Shown here in pieces: positions 1 through 7,404 of a stretch of DNA of 64,000 nt (the stretch's first letter is position 1; each line of letters starts with the position of its first letter). The DNA lies in the NCBI RefSeq assembly GCF_032598785.1, contig NZ_CP102984.1; one strand, written 5' to 3'. The notes below the pieces were generated by a model. It was not told the DNA's origin. It did no database searches and worked only from the letters and a program-made list of their open reading frames with translations. Position numbers and translations under genes: made by a program. The DNA is from Terrisporobacter petrolearius (lineage in GTDB: Bacteria; Bacillota; Clostridia; Peptostreptococcales; Peptostreptococcaceae).

Positions 1-495
1 GGAAATAAGGATTATAACAATATAGAAAGTAGAGGGAAATATAAAGCAGAACAAGAAAAATTACAGGAAATGGATAAGATGCAAAGTATGTTTTTATTAT
101 TACTTATGTCTGTAGTAGCATCTTTAAATATTTACTACACTATAAAAACAGGAATACTAATTAGAACTGGAGAGTTATCAACATTAAGAAGTATTGGTAT
201 GAGTATGAAAAAGATAAGAAGTATGCTTATTAAGGAGTCTTTAATTTATGCTCTTATTAGCTGCATGCTAGGGTCTGCTCATGTTATATATAAAGGATAC
301 AAGGATGTATCTATGGTTAATGAAATTATGGAAACTGGATTTGGTGCTAAGAATCTAGAAAAATTTGAAGTGCCTTTTAATGAAATAGCAATATTTACTT
401 TTTTAGTAATAGTAGTTTGTATTATATCGGTGTACTTGTCTAAGAAAAAACTAGAAAAAATGAGTATATCAGATGGAATTAATAGGAATGAATAA
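1..495 (+). CDS. FtsX-like ABC permease, C-terminal part (cut by window start)
   Basis: The reading frame is open from base 1 to the stop at 495, so the gene begins before the window. The visible 164 residues hold a hydrophobic segment (MFLLLLMSVVASLNIYYTI), the typical FtsX stretch with GELSTLRSIGMSMKKI, a second membrane segment and a last one (FTFLVIVVCIISVYL) ending in a short charged tail. The R-T-G-E-L-x-x-L-R-x-I-G-M pattern is the conserved cytoplasmic coupling region of MacB/FtsX-type permeases. It is followed 12 bases later by its ATPase, so the pair is a MacB/LolCDE-type exporter or a bacitracin/antimicrobial-peptide-type transporter. Substrate unknown. Confidence 0.85.
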   Translation, partial: GNKDYNNIESRGKYKAEQEKLQEMDKMQSMFLLLLMSVVASLNIYYTIKTGILIRTGELSTLRSIGMSMKKIRSMLIKESLIYALISCMLGSAHVIYKGYKDVSMVNEIMETGFGAKNLEKFEVPFNEIAIFTFLVIVVCIISVYLSKKKLEKMSISDGINRNE

Positions 496-507
496 GGGGG
501 AATCAGT

Positions 508-1173
508 ATGACGATATTAAAAATAGAAAATTTAAACAAAATTTATGGTAAAAAAGAAAATAAGTTGCATGTTTTAAAGAATATAAATTTAGACATAGAA
601 GAAAATAAATTTATTACTGTAGTAGGTGCTAGTGGGTCTGGAAAAAGTACATTATTAAATTGTATGGCAGGTCTTGATAAACCAACTGATGGAAATATTT
701 ATTACAATAATGAAGAAATAAGTAATATGCCAGATGGAAAATTAGCTGATATAAGAATAAAAAACTTTGGATTTGTGTTTCAGAACTTTAACTTAATACC
801 AGTTGTTAATGTATACGAAAACATAACAATGCCTTCATTATTAGAAAATAGAAAAATAGATGAAAAATATCTAGAAGAATTGTTAGATAGGCTACAAATA
901 AAAGATAAAATAAAGAAATTTCCTAATGAATTATCTGGAGGACAACAACAAAGAGTAGCAATTGCTAGAGCTCTTATAAACAAACCTAAAATAATATTTG
1001 CTGATGAGCCTACTGGAAATTTAGATACAAAGTCAACAGAAGAAGTTATGAATATACTAAGAGAATGTGTAAACGATTATAATCAGACATTAATAATGAT
1101 TACTCATAATGAAAATATAGCTAAAGAAGCTGATATTTGCATAAAGATAAAGGACGGACAAGTATTAAGTTAA
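508..1173 (+). CDS. ABC transporter ATP-binding protein (MacB/LolD type)
   Basis: A 221-residue nucleotide-binding subunit. Walker A is GASGSGKST at residues 40-48, the Q-loop is FQNFNLIP near 91-98, the signature LSGGQQQR is at 142-149, Walker B IIFADE at 162-167 and the switch His at about 200. The length and the DEPTGNLD motif place it in the LolD/MacB/FtsE group, which powers FtsX-fold permeases through mechanotransmission rather than solute transport. Start ATG at 508 follows an AAGGGGG ribosome-binding site, 12 bases after the permease stop, so the two are co-transcribed. A strong terminator at 1241 ends the unit. Confidence 0.93.
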   Translation: MTILKIENLNKIYGKKENKLHVLKNINLDIEENKFITVVGASGSGKSTLLNCMAGLDKPTDGNIYYNNEEISNMPDGKLADIRIKNFGFVFQNFNLIPVVNVYENITMPSLLENRKIDEKYLEELLDRLQIKDKIKKFPNELSGGQQQRVAIARALINKPKIIFADEPTGNLDTKSTEEVMNILRECVNDYNQTLIMITHNENIAKEADICIKIKDGQVLS

Positions 1174-1240
1174 CTTAATAAAACCTAAAATAGATCTTAG
1201 AAATAATCATGAACTTAGTATTAATGTATAGAGAGAACGC

Positions 1241-1276
1241 AAAAAAAGAACAAGAATTAATCTTGTTCTTTTTTTT
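1241..1276 (+). terminator. intrinsic terminator after ABC exporter
   Basis: A perfect 15-bp stem (1241-1255 with 1261-1275), loop ATTAA, running into eight T residues. It ends the permease-ATPase operon. Confidence 0.9.
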
Positions 1277-1367
1277 ACATATAAGGAAACTATAGTTGAA
1301 TTTACGCTGTTGATAAACTCTGGAATTAAGTTATATCAACTCATTTAGGAAATGTAAAAAATGTATT

Positions 1368-1486
1368 TTTGAGCAATGGAGTTGCCTAAAATTTCATAGC
1401 GCCCACGCAGTGGTTTAAAGCGAAGCAAAATGATTCGCCAACACGTTGCTCAAAGGCATCTCGTTGGCGACATGAGCGAAGCGAAT
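1368..1486. repeat. GC-richer structured intergenic element
   Basis: This stretch is visibly richer in G and C than the surrounding AT-rich spacer and has no open frame. It contains nested inverted repeats: TTTGAGCAA at 1368-1376 pairs with TTGCTCAAA at 1446-1454, and TCGCCAAC at 1435-1442 pairs with GTTGGCGA at 1463-1470. The word GCGAAGC occurs twice. The layout resembles a dispersed palindromic repeat or non-autonomous element rather than a terminator. It fills the spacer before the gene at 1571; the rest of 1277-1570 holds nothing recognised. Confidence 0.5.
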
Positions 1487-1570
1487 TTTTTATAAAAAAA
1501 TATTATAAGTTTATAATAGAAATGTTATTATTTATTATAAGAAGTTACGATAAATTAGGGGGGTACTCTT

Positions 1571-2044
1571 ATGGATAAAAATAATAAATGCAAACTTAAT
1601 GATATTTCAAACTATTTGGTAGAAAAGCTAAAAGCAAAAGAAATGACAGTAGAAGAATTTTTAAGTATGAATAGTAATATATCTGCAGAGGAACTCAACA
1701 ATAATTCAAAGATTTTCAAGATAAATGATTGCAATTTAATAAAATCACTACTAAGTGAAAATGAAAAATCAGAATTAGAAATAACTATGAATCATCTAAA
1801 TAAAGATTTGGACCATATAGATAAATCATCTTATGAATATAGGATAAGTACAGGAAATTTGGTAGTAATAATTTTAGAAAGTGAAGATGGAGAGTATCTA
1901 TCAGGTTTTATTATGGATGGGAACGTAGAATTATTATTTAACTCCTTATTAGAATTAATAGGAAACGACTTTGAAAAAAGCAATAACACATTAGAATATA
2001 TGATCGAAGAATTAAGACGATTTAAACCATATGGCACAATCTAA
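1571..2044 (+). CDS. hypothetical protein, 157 aa
   Basis: Not recognised. It is a soluble, acidic protein without signal peptide or membrane segment. The N-terminal half (about 1-90) is predicted helical, with many Lys, Glu and Asn. The second half holds a short beta-like run (GNLVVIILESEDGEYLSGFI) and a helical end. Start ATG at 1571 follows a run of six G (1558-1563), a good ribosome-binding site. It lies 22 bases upstream of the amidohydrolase with no terminator between, so the two are probably co-transcribed; this could make it an accessory or regulator of that enzyme, but nothing in the sequence says so. Confidence 0.75.
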   Translation: MDKNNKCKLNDISNYLVEKLKAKEMTVEEFLSMNSNISAEELNNNSKIFKINDCNLIKSLLSENEKSELEITMNHLNKDLDHIDKSSYEYRISTGNLVVIILESEDGEYLSGFIMDGNVELLFNSLLELIGNDFEKSNNTLEYMIEELRRFKPYGTI

Positions 2045-2066
2045 TTTATAAACAAGGGGGATTTTT

Positions 2067-3185
2067 ATGGTAACAAAATATTTAGAGGACAGAGTAAAAA
2101 GTCACAGGTATAACTTGCATAACTTAGCAGAACTTTCTCACATGGAATTTAATACAGCAAAGTATATTAGAGACTACTTAGAAAAACTAGGTGTGGAATA
2201 TGAAATATATTTAGAAACAGCAACAGTGGGAATTATAAAAGGGAAAAATCCTAAAAAAACAATTGCATTTAGGTCAGATATAGATGCACTACCTAGTCCT
2301 AAAGGGGCTGAGCACTTATGTGGACATGATGGACACATGAGCATACTTCTTGGGCTAATAGAATATATAGTTGATAATAAAAATAAGCTAAATGATAATA
2401 TAGTGTTTGTATTCCAACCAGCAGAAGAAGATACTGGTGGAGCCGAAAGACTTATGGACGCTGGTGTATTCAAAAAATACAAAGTAGATGAAGTTTATGG
2501 ACTACATATACATCCTGATTTTCCAGAAGGATATGTGGCTTGTAGACCAGGTTATTTAATGGCCCAAAATGGAGAAATAAACATAAATATAATTGGCAAA
2601 GGTGGCCATGGAGCCATGCCACAAAATACGAAGGATGCAGTTTTGATTGCATCAGAATTTGTTACAAGTTTACAAAGTATAATATCTAGAAATATTAATC
2701 CTATAGAAGGGGCTGTTATAACTATAGGAAAAATAACTGGAGGAAGTGTTAGAAATATTATTGCAGAAGAAGTGAGATTAGAAGGTACTATTAGATGTTT
2801 TAACCCTTTTGTTTATGATACCATGGTAAATAGAATAAGAGAGTTTATTAAAGGATTTGAAATGTCTTATGGTTGTAAAATAAATGCTGAAATTGTACAT
2901 GGATATTTGGCAGTTAATAATGATAAAAAGCTGTATGATGAATTTGTAAATGCTATTGGAAAAGATATGATAATAGAAACGGATCCCCTTATGATTTCGG
3001 AAGATTTTTCTTATTACCAAAGAGAGGTACCAGGGCTGTTCTTTATGTTAGGTGGAAGAAATGAAGAAAAAGGATTTGTAAACGGTCTTCATAATTTTAA
3101 CTTTAATTTTAATGAAGATATATTAATCGGTGGCTTAAATATATATAAGCAACTGTTGGAGTATAAAGATTCGTTGCACTCATAG
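2067..3185 (+). CDS. M20-family metal-dependent amidohydrolase (N-acyl amino acid / aminoacyl hydrolase)
   Basis: A 372-residue enzyme of the M20D (HipO/AbgB/YxeP) group, which removes acyl groups from N-acyl amino acids or cleaves small peptides. Visible metal and catalytic motifs: D71/D73 in RSDIDALP, CGHDGH at 85-90, the EE pair in QPAEE at about 120-121, H in GLHIH, the dimerisation-domain start GKGGHGAMP, and SEDFSYY near the C-terminus. Oddly, the segment between DALP and CGHDGH is about ten residues shorter than the usual spacing and lacks the common Glu and MHA residues. Start ATG has an AAGGGGG site. The substrate is not shown by the context. Confidence 0.88.
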   Translation: MVTKYLEDRVKSHRYNLHNLAELSHMEFNTAKYIRDYLEKLGVEYEIYLETATVGIIKGKNPKKTIAFRSDIDALPSPKGAEHLCGHDGHMSILLGLIEYIVDNKNKLNDNIVFVFQPAEEDTGGAERLMDAGVFKKYKVDEVYGLHIHPDFPEGYVACRPGYLMAQNGEININIIGKGGHGAMPQNTKDAVLIASEFVTSLQSIISRNINPIEGAVITIGKITGGSVRNIIAEEVRLEGTIRCFNPFVYDTMVNRIREFIKGFEMSYGCKINAEIVHGYLAVNNDKKLYDEFVNAIGKDMIIETDPLMISEDFSYYQREVPGLFFMLGGRNEEKGFVNGLHNFNFNFNEDILIGGLNIYKQLLEYKDSLHS

Positions 3186-3186
3186 A

Positions 3187-3328
3187 GCCAACGATATATC
3201 CTTGCTAGCGCTACGGATAAATCCGTTGCTTAGAATTCGATGGGATCATAGTGGTAAGGAGTTAATTTTATTTAGTTGATAATATATACCCCTTAGTTTT
3301 TGTATAAATTTTTGTCAAGATGACAAAA
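3187..3328 (+). promoter_or_regulatory. spacer with two hairpins before the spore-protein gene
   Basis: Two small perfect inverted repeats are visible. ACGGAT/ATCCGT (3213-3218, 3221-3226) lies in a GC-richer patch that begins GCCAACGA at 3187, a word shared in reverse with the element at 1368-1486. TTTTGTCA/TGACAAAA (3310-3317, 3321-3328) lies just ahead of the ribosome-binding site. The second could be an operator or mRNA hairpin. A forespore sigma-G promoter would be expected here, but no convincing match was found. Confidence 0.35.
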
Positions 3329-3354
3329 CTACAAAAAAAGAAGGGGTGTTTTTT

Positions 3355-3624
3355 ATGGATAAAAATAAATTAACTAAAGAATTCATTTATAAATGTGAAA
3401 AACAAAGAAAGAAAAATGAAAAAAAGGTAAAACCATTGACACAAGATGATATAATGAAATATGAGATAGCAGGAGAATTAGGCTTGCTTGATAAAGTTGA
3501 TGAAAAAGGATGGGCTGGTCTTACTGCTAAGGAAGCAGGAAGAATAGGTGGAATTCTCACATCACGAAAAAAACAATTAAAAAAGAAAGCTGAAGAAGAG
3601 GATAAAAAGGATGAATCAGTATAG
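3355..3624 (+). CDS. alpha/beta-type small acid-soluble spore protein (SspF-like)
   Basis: An 89-residue basic protein carrying the SASP core: KYEIAGELGLLDKV, then GWAGLTAKEAGRIGG and a lysine-rich tail. This matches the layout of B. subtilis SspF (YELAKDLGF..V...GWG...A.DAG) more than the major SspA/B type. Such proteins coat and protect DNA in the dormant spore. The start is chosen at ATG 3355 because AGAAGGGG (3339-3346) lies eight bases before it; the in-frame GTG at 3346 overlaps that site. Its last 14 bases overlap the next gene, so the two share a message. The longer Lys/Glu tail is unusual. Confidence 0.8.
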   Translation: MDKNKLTKEFIYKCEKQRKKNEKKVKPLTQDDIMKYEIAGELGLLDKVDEKGWAGLTAKEAGRIGGILTSRKKQLKKKAEEEDKKDESV

Positions 3625-4357
3625 TGATTTTGCCTTTGTTTATGATGAACTTATGAACGAAGTTGATTATAACAATTGGGTTAAATACATTGAAGATATA
3701 ATAAAAAATGAAAATGTTGAAGTACAAAATATATTAGAATTAGCTTGTGGTACAGGAAATTTAACTATACCACTTACTAAAAAAAATTATGATATTGCAG
3801 GAATAGATATTTCAGAAGAAATGCTACAAGTTGCCCGAGAAAAAGGAGAAAGAGAAAATGTTGAGTTAGTACTATTAGAACAAGATATCGTAGAACTTGA
3901 TTTTGATGTGACTAACTTAGACAGTATCCTTTGTGGCTGCGATGGATTTAACTACATAACTTATGACGAAGATTTAGAAGGTGTATTTTCTAAATGCCAT
4001 GAGTTACTAAAAGATAATGGAATTTTTATATTTGATATAAGTTCTTATTACAAATTATCAAAAGTTCTAGGAAACAACATGTATGGTGAAAACAGAGAAA
4101 ATGTGGCATACATGTGGCAAAACTATTTCGATGATTACGAAAATTTAGTAGAAATGGACCTTGCATTCTTTGTTAAAGGAGAAGATGGTAGATTTGATAA
4201 ATTTGAAGAAAACCACTTACAAAGAGCTTATAAAAATGAGGAAATAATCCAATTACTAAAAAATGCAGGATTTGAGTATATAAAAACTTATGGAGATTTT
4301 AAATTAGAAGCTCCAAAAGAAGACAGCGAAAGAGTATTTTTTGTTTGTAAAAAATAG
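3611..4357 (+). CDS. class I SAM-dependent methyltransferase
   Basis: A 248-residue Rossmann-fold methyltransferase. The SAM motif I is ILELACGTGNLTIPL near residues 42-56, followed by an acidic strand end (GIDISEEML) and a motif near LDSILCGCDGFNYI. The C-terminal part has FEENHLQRAYKNEEI and AGFEYIKTYGDF, as in the YqeM/Cypemycin-type small-molecule or peptide methyltransferases beside shikimate-like and ribosome-silencing genes in Firmicutes. The start overlaps the spore-protein gene by 14 bases, suggesting translational coupling. The methyl acceptor cannot be read from the sequence. Confidence 0.85.
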   Translation: MNQYSDFAFVYDELMNEVDYNNWVKYIEDIIKNENVEVQNILELACGTGNLTIPLTKKNYDIAGIDISEEMLQVAREKGERENVELVLLEQDIVELDFDVTNLDSILCGCDGFNYITYDEDLEGVFSKCHELLKDNGIFIFDISSYYKLSKVLGNNMYGENRENVAYMWQNYFDDYENLVEMDLAFFVKGEDGRFDKFEENHLQRAYKNEEIIQLLKNAGFEYIKTYGDFKLEAPKEDSERVFFVCKK

Positions 4358-4377
4358 GCATAAATGGAGGGAAAACA

Positions 4378-5262
4378 ATGAAGGATTACGTTATAAAAGC
4401 AACTAGCACAAATGGACAAGTAAGAGCTTATGTTGGTATAACTAAAAACTTAGTTCAAACTGCTAGAGATAATCATAATACAATAAAAGTTGCAACTGCC
4501 GCACTTGGAAGAACATTAACAGCTACAGCTATGATGGGATTAATGATGAAAAATGATAAAGATGAGTTAAGTGTAATCATAAAAGGTGGAGGACCTATAG
4601 GGACTATACTTACAACTGCTGACTCAAAAGGAAACGTTAAAGGTTATGTACAATATCCAGACTTAAACGGTGTAGAAGTACAGGACTATCCAAATGGAAA
4701 ACTAAACGTTGCTGGAGCAGTAGGAAATGAGGGCTATGTTAAAGTAATAAAAGACTTAGGACTTAGAGAGCCTTATGTTGGTTCTTATCCATTAGTAAGT
4801 GGAGAAATCGCAGAAGACTTCACTCATTACTTTGCATTATCTGAGCAAACTCCATCAGTAGTTTCTTTAGGTGTTCTTACAACAGCAACAGAAGTTCAAC
4901 AAGCTGGAGGATTAATAGTTCAATTAATGCCAGATGCAACAGAAGAAACTATAGCTACTTTAGAACAAAACGTAGGTAAGTTAAAATCAGTTACTACAAT
5001 GTTAAGTGAAGGAATGACTCCAGATGATATATTAAATTTAGTGTTAGAAGGATTAGATCCAAAGATACTAGATATATGTGATGTTAAATTTGACTGTAAC
5101 TGTTCAAAAGATAGAATAAAGAAAGTTTTAATATCATTAGGTAGAGAAACTTTAACTGAAATAATAGAAGAAGATAAGCAAGCTGAAATAAGCTGCCATT
5201 TCTGTAATAGTGCGTATCACTATGATGAAGAGGAATTAAGAGAAATCTTAAATGAGATGTAG
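4378..5262 (+). CDS. hslO: Hsp33 redox-regulated chaperone
   Basis: A 294-residue cytoplasmic holdase. The N-terminal domain begins MKDYVIKATSTNGQVRAYV and includes IIKGGGPIGTI and the YVGSYPLVSGEIAEDF stretch. The C-terminal zinc/redox switch has the four expected cysteines, CNC (about 240, 242) and CHFC (about 273, 276). In Hsp33, oxidation of these Cys releases zinc and activates substrate binding. The start has a GGAGGG site 8 bases upstream. It lies 20 bases after the methyltransferase, so it is likely part of the same transcript, which ends at the terminator at 5270. Confidence 0.97.
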   Translation: MKDYVIKATSTNGQVRAYVGITKNLVQTARDNHNTIKVATAALGRTLTATAMMGLMMKNDKDELSVIIKGGGPIGTILTTADSKGNVKGYVQYPDLNGVEVQDYPNGKLNVAGAVGNEGYVKVIKDLGLREPYVGSYPLVSGEIAEDFTHYFALSEQTPSVVSLGVLTTATEVQQAGGLIVQLMPDATEETIATLEQNVGKLKSVTTMLSEGMTPDDILNLVLEGLDPKILDICDVKFDCNCSKDRIKKVLISLGRETLTEIIEEDKQAEISCHFCNSAYHYDEEELREILNEM

Positions 5263-5269
5263 TTAATAG

Positions 5270-5299
5270 AGAGAGTTGTCGTGAGACAGCTCTTTTTTT
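5270..5299 (+). terminator. intrinsic terminator after hslO
   Basis: A 9-bp stem with one G-T pair (AGAGTTGTC at 5272-5280 with GACAGCTCT at 5285-5293), loop GTGA, followed by seven T residues. Confidence 0.88.
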
Positions 5300-5314
5300 G
5301 ATAAATATAAATAG

Positions 5315-5361
5315 TAGCTATCGTATAAGAAAAATAGCATTAATTTACGATAGCTATTTTT
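5315..5361. terminator. second hairpin with U-rich tail
   Basis: TAGCTATCGTA (5315-5325) pairs perfectly with TACGATAGCTA (5346-5356), followed by a short T run. A 20-base loop makes it weaker than the hairpin before it. It may be a backup terminator that isolates the GntR operon. Confidence 0.55.
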
Positions 5362-5388
5362 AGTTGTTATTATATGTGAAAATAATAA

Positions 5389-5418
5389 TTGACTTTTTTG
5401 GTGTATTAATAATATAAT
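5389..5418 (+). promoter_or_regulatory. sigma-A-type promoter of GntR-ABC operon
   Basis: -35 TTGACT at 5389-5394 and -10 TATAAT at 5413-5418, spacing 18. The -10 box lies inside the upstream palindromic operator, so repressor binding should block RNA polymerase directly. Confidence 0.75.
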
Positions 5419-5455
5419 ACACTTGTACATGAAGTGTATTATATTATTAATACAC
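5401..5455. promoter_or_regulatory. double palindromic operator for the GntR/YtrA-type regulator
   Basis: A perfect 24-bp inverted repeat (5401-5424 with 5432-5455) around a 7-base centre. Each arm is itself a palindrome of form GTGTATTA-N6-TAATACAC (5401-5422 and 5434-5455), so there are two 22-bp sites whose centres are 33 bp apart, about three helical turns. One covers the -10 box and the other the early transcribed region. The autoregulation by the adjacent gene product is inferred from position. Confidence 0.8.
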
Positions 5456-5488
5456 AGGGCGAAAAATAATTAAGAAGGGAGAAATACC

Positions 5489-5848
5489 TTGAAATTTACA
5501 GTAAATGATAGAGAGCCAGTTTATATTCAAATTATCAGAAATATAAAACAGAAGATAGTCACTGGGGAAATACAAAAGGGAGAGAGACTACCTTCTAGAA
5601 GAGAAATGGCAGTTAATATAAATGTAAATCCAAATACAGTTCAAAAAGCTTATAAGGAGATGGAAGAAATGGGGATAATCAATACAATCAAAAATAATCA
5701 AAGTACAATTACTAAAGATGATAATTTAATAAGACAAATAAGAAAAGATTTAATAAGTGAAGCGACAGATGTTTTTATAAAGCAAATGAAAGCAATTAAT
5801 GTACCCATAGAAGAAGTTAAGGATATTATTACTAAGAAATATATATAA
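5489..5848 (+). CDS. GntR-family transcriptional regulator, YtrA subfamily
   Basis: A 119-residue protein: winged helix-turn-helix (VYIQIIRNIKQKIVTGEIQ, then LPSRREMAVNINVNPNTVQKAY) followed by a short helical dimerisation tail, with no ligand-binding domain. The length and the P-S-R-R-E/N-P-N-T-V pattern are those of the YtrA subfamily, which usually represses ABC operons and responds to cell-envelope stress. The start is TTG at 5489, supported by AAGAAGGGAG a few bases upstream and by the alignment of the family's N-terminus. It heads a four-gene run and sits behind the double palindrome at 5401. Confidence 0.9.
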   Translation: MKFTVNDREPVYIQIIRNIKQKIVTGEIQKGERLPSRREMAVNINVNPNTVQKAYKEMEEMGIINTIKNNQSTITKDDNLIRQIRKDLISEATDVFIKQMKAINVPIEEVKDIITKKYI

Positions 5849-5877
5849 GTAAGGGAAATATATAGGGGAGGAAAATA

Positions 5878-6570
5878 ATGATTGAAGTTAAACATGTGAA
5901 AAAGAAATACAAGAGAGTAAAAGCTTTAGATGATGTTTCCTTTAATATAGAAGAAGGAAAGATCACTTGCATACTTGGTGTTAACGGCGTTGGAAAATCA
6001 ACTATTCTAAAAGTTATAGCAGGACTAGTAAAACCAAATAGTGGAGAAATTTTAATTGATGGGGAGAAATTTAGTCAACAAACTTATAATAAACTAGCTT
6101 TTGTGACAGATATAGATATTCACTTTAACCATCTTAATATAAAAGAAACTTTTGATTTAATGAAGTTATTTTATAAAAATTGGGATGAAGATAGAGCTTA
6201 TGAAATGCTTAGTATGTTCTCTTTAACTGATGATAAAAAAATAAGTGAACTGTCTAAAGGTAATAAGGCAAGAGTAAAGATTATAATTGGATTTGCTCAG
6301 AGGGCAAAATATATTTTACTTGATGAGCCATTTTCAGGGATAGATATTTTTAAAAGAGAAGAGTTTATAAATGCAATGTTAACATTAATGGAAGATGACG
6401 AAAGTATTGTAATAACGACTCATGAAATTGGTGAAATAGAGCAAATAGTAGATGATGTAATAATTCTAAATAACGGAAAAATTGAACAGATATTTAATGC
6501 AGAAGAAGTTAGACAAAATGAAGGAAAATCAATACTAGATAAAATGAGGGAGGTATATAATGGGGAGTAA
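5878..6570 (+). CDS. ABC transporter ATP-binding protein
   Basis: A 230-residue nucleotide-binding subunit. Walker A GVNGVGKST is at residues 34-42, the signature is the variant LSKGNKAR, Walker B YILLDEP with FSGID following, and a switch His in TTHEIGE. The degenerate LSKGN signature is common in YtrB/EcsA/CcmA-like ATPases that pair with simple six-helix permeases. It starts 29 bases after the regulator with a GGGGAGG site and overlaps the permease by 11 bases. Likely exports a peptide or drug, or senses envelope stress; the substrate is unknown. Confidence 0.92.
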   Translation: MIEVKHVKKKYKRVKALDDVSFNIEEGKITCILGVNGVGKSTILKVIAGLVKPNSGEILIDGEKFSQQTYNKLAFVTDIDIHFNHLNIKETFDLMKLFYKNWDEDRAYEMLSMFSLTDDKKISELSKGNKARVKIIIGFAQRAKYILLDEPFSGIDIFKREEFINAMLTLMEDDESIVITTHEIGEIEQIVDDVIILNNGKIEQIFNAEEVRQNEGKSILDKMREVYNGE

Positions 6571-7393
6571 GATATTAACACTTTTTGATATAGAGTTTAG
6601 AAGAGTGCAGAAGATATTTTTTACTGTAATTTCATTGATAACACTAGGTAATGTAGGAATTTTTATTTTAGGAATATATAGAGTACTTGAAGATGTAAAA
6701 GCAGAAACTGGTGTAGCACAACAAATATCAGTATTAAAAACTAATATAGGAAAGCATATGTTTTTAGAACTTCAGCTACCTAATTTTATATATTATTTAT
6801 CAAATTTGCTGATGTTTTTAGCTTTGATAGGATGTGCATTGTACTGTGTATTAATATGGCAAAAAGATTTTTCTAGTAAATCAAAAACAATATATACATT
6901 TTTTATGTTGCCGGAAAATAGATTTATCATATTTATTTCAAAATTAATAACAATGCTTACTTTAATTTATAGCATAATATTTGTGCAACACTTGTTATGG
7001 GGAATAGAAGCTTTTATAGTTAGTAAATATGCAAATATACCGATAATAAACATGATCAATAGTATAAATAATATAAATGCTATGGAAGGAATTACTCGTT
7101 TAATATTAATGCCAATCTACCCTATGGAATTTTTAATGATATTTATAATAGGACCAATAGTTGCTGTAACATCTATATTTACAGCAGTTCTTATTTCTAA
7201 ATCAATAAAAAAAGTGGGCGGAGTTATAGGAATTGTATCTATGGTTATTTTATTCATAGTATATTTTGTAATAATAGTAGATAATAAATACTCTGACTGT
7301 ATTTTAAGAAATAATATAATTTTCTACATAGTAGTATTTTTCGTATCAATATTTGTATCTTATAATTTATTAAAAAATAAAATGTATGATTAG
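6560..7393 (+). CDS. ABC transporter permease, ABC-2-like membrane protein
   Basis: A 277-residue membrane protein with about six hydrophobic segments: roughly residues 16-38, 78-102, 123-147, 185-212, 219-240 and 250-270. A large extracytoplasmic region after the first helix and the paired middle helices match the ABC-2-type permease layout. It overlaps the ATPase gene by 11 bases (ATG within its end), so translation is coupled and the two must form one transporter. No sequence motif identifies a cargo. Confidence 0.82.
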   Translation: MGSKILTLFDIEFRRVQKIFFTVISLITLGNVGIFILGIYRVLEDVKAETGVAQQISVLKTNIGKHMFLELQLPNFIYYLSNLLMFLALIGCALYCVLIWQKDFSSKSKTIYTFFMLPENRFIIFISKLITMLTLIYSIIFVQHLLWGIEAFIVSKYANIPIINMINSINNINAMEGITRLILMPIYPMEFLMIFIIGPIVAVTSIFTAVLISKSIKKVGGVIGIVSMVILFIVYFVIIVDNKYSDCILRNNIIFYIVVFFVSIFVSYNLLKNKMYD

Positions 7394-7404
7394 GGGGGGA
7401 TATC

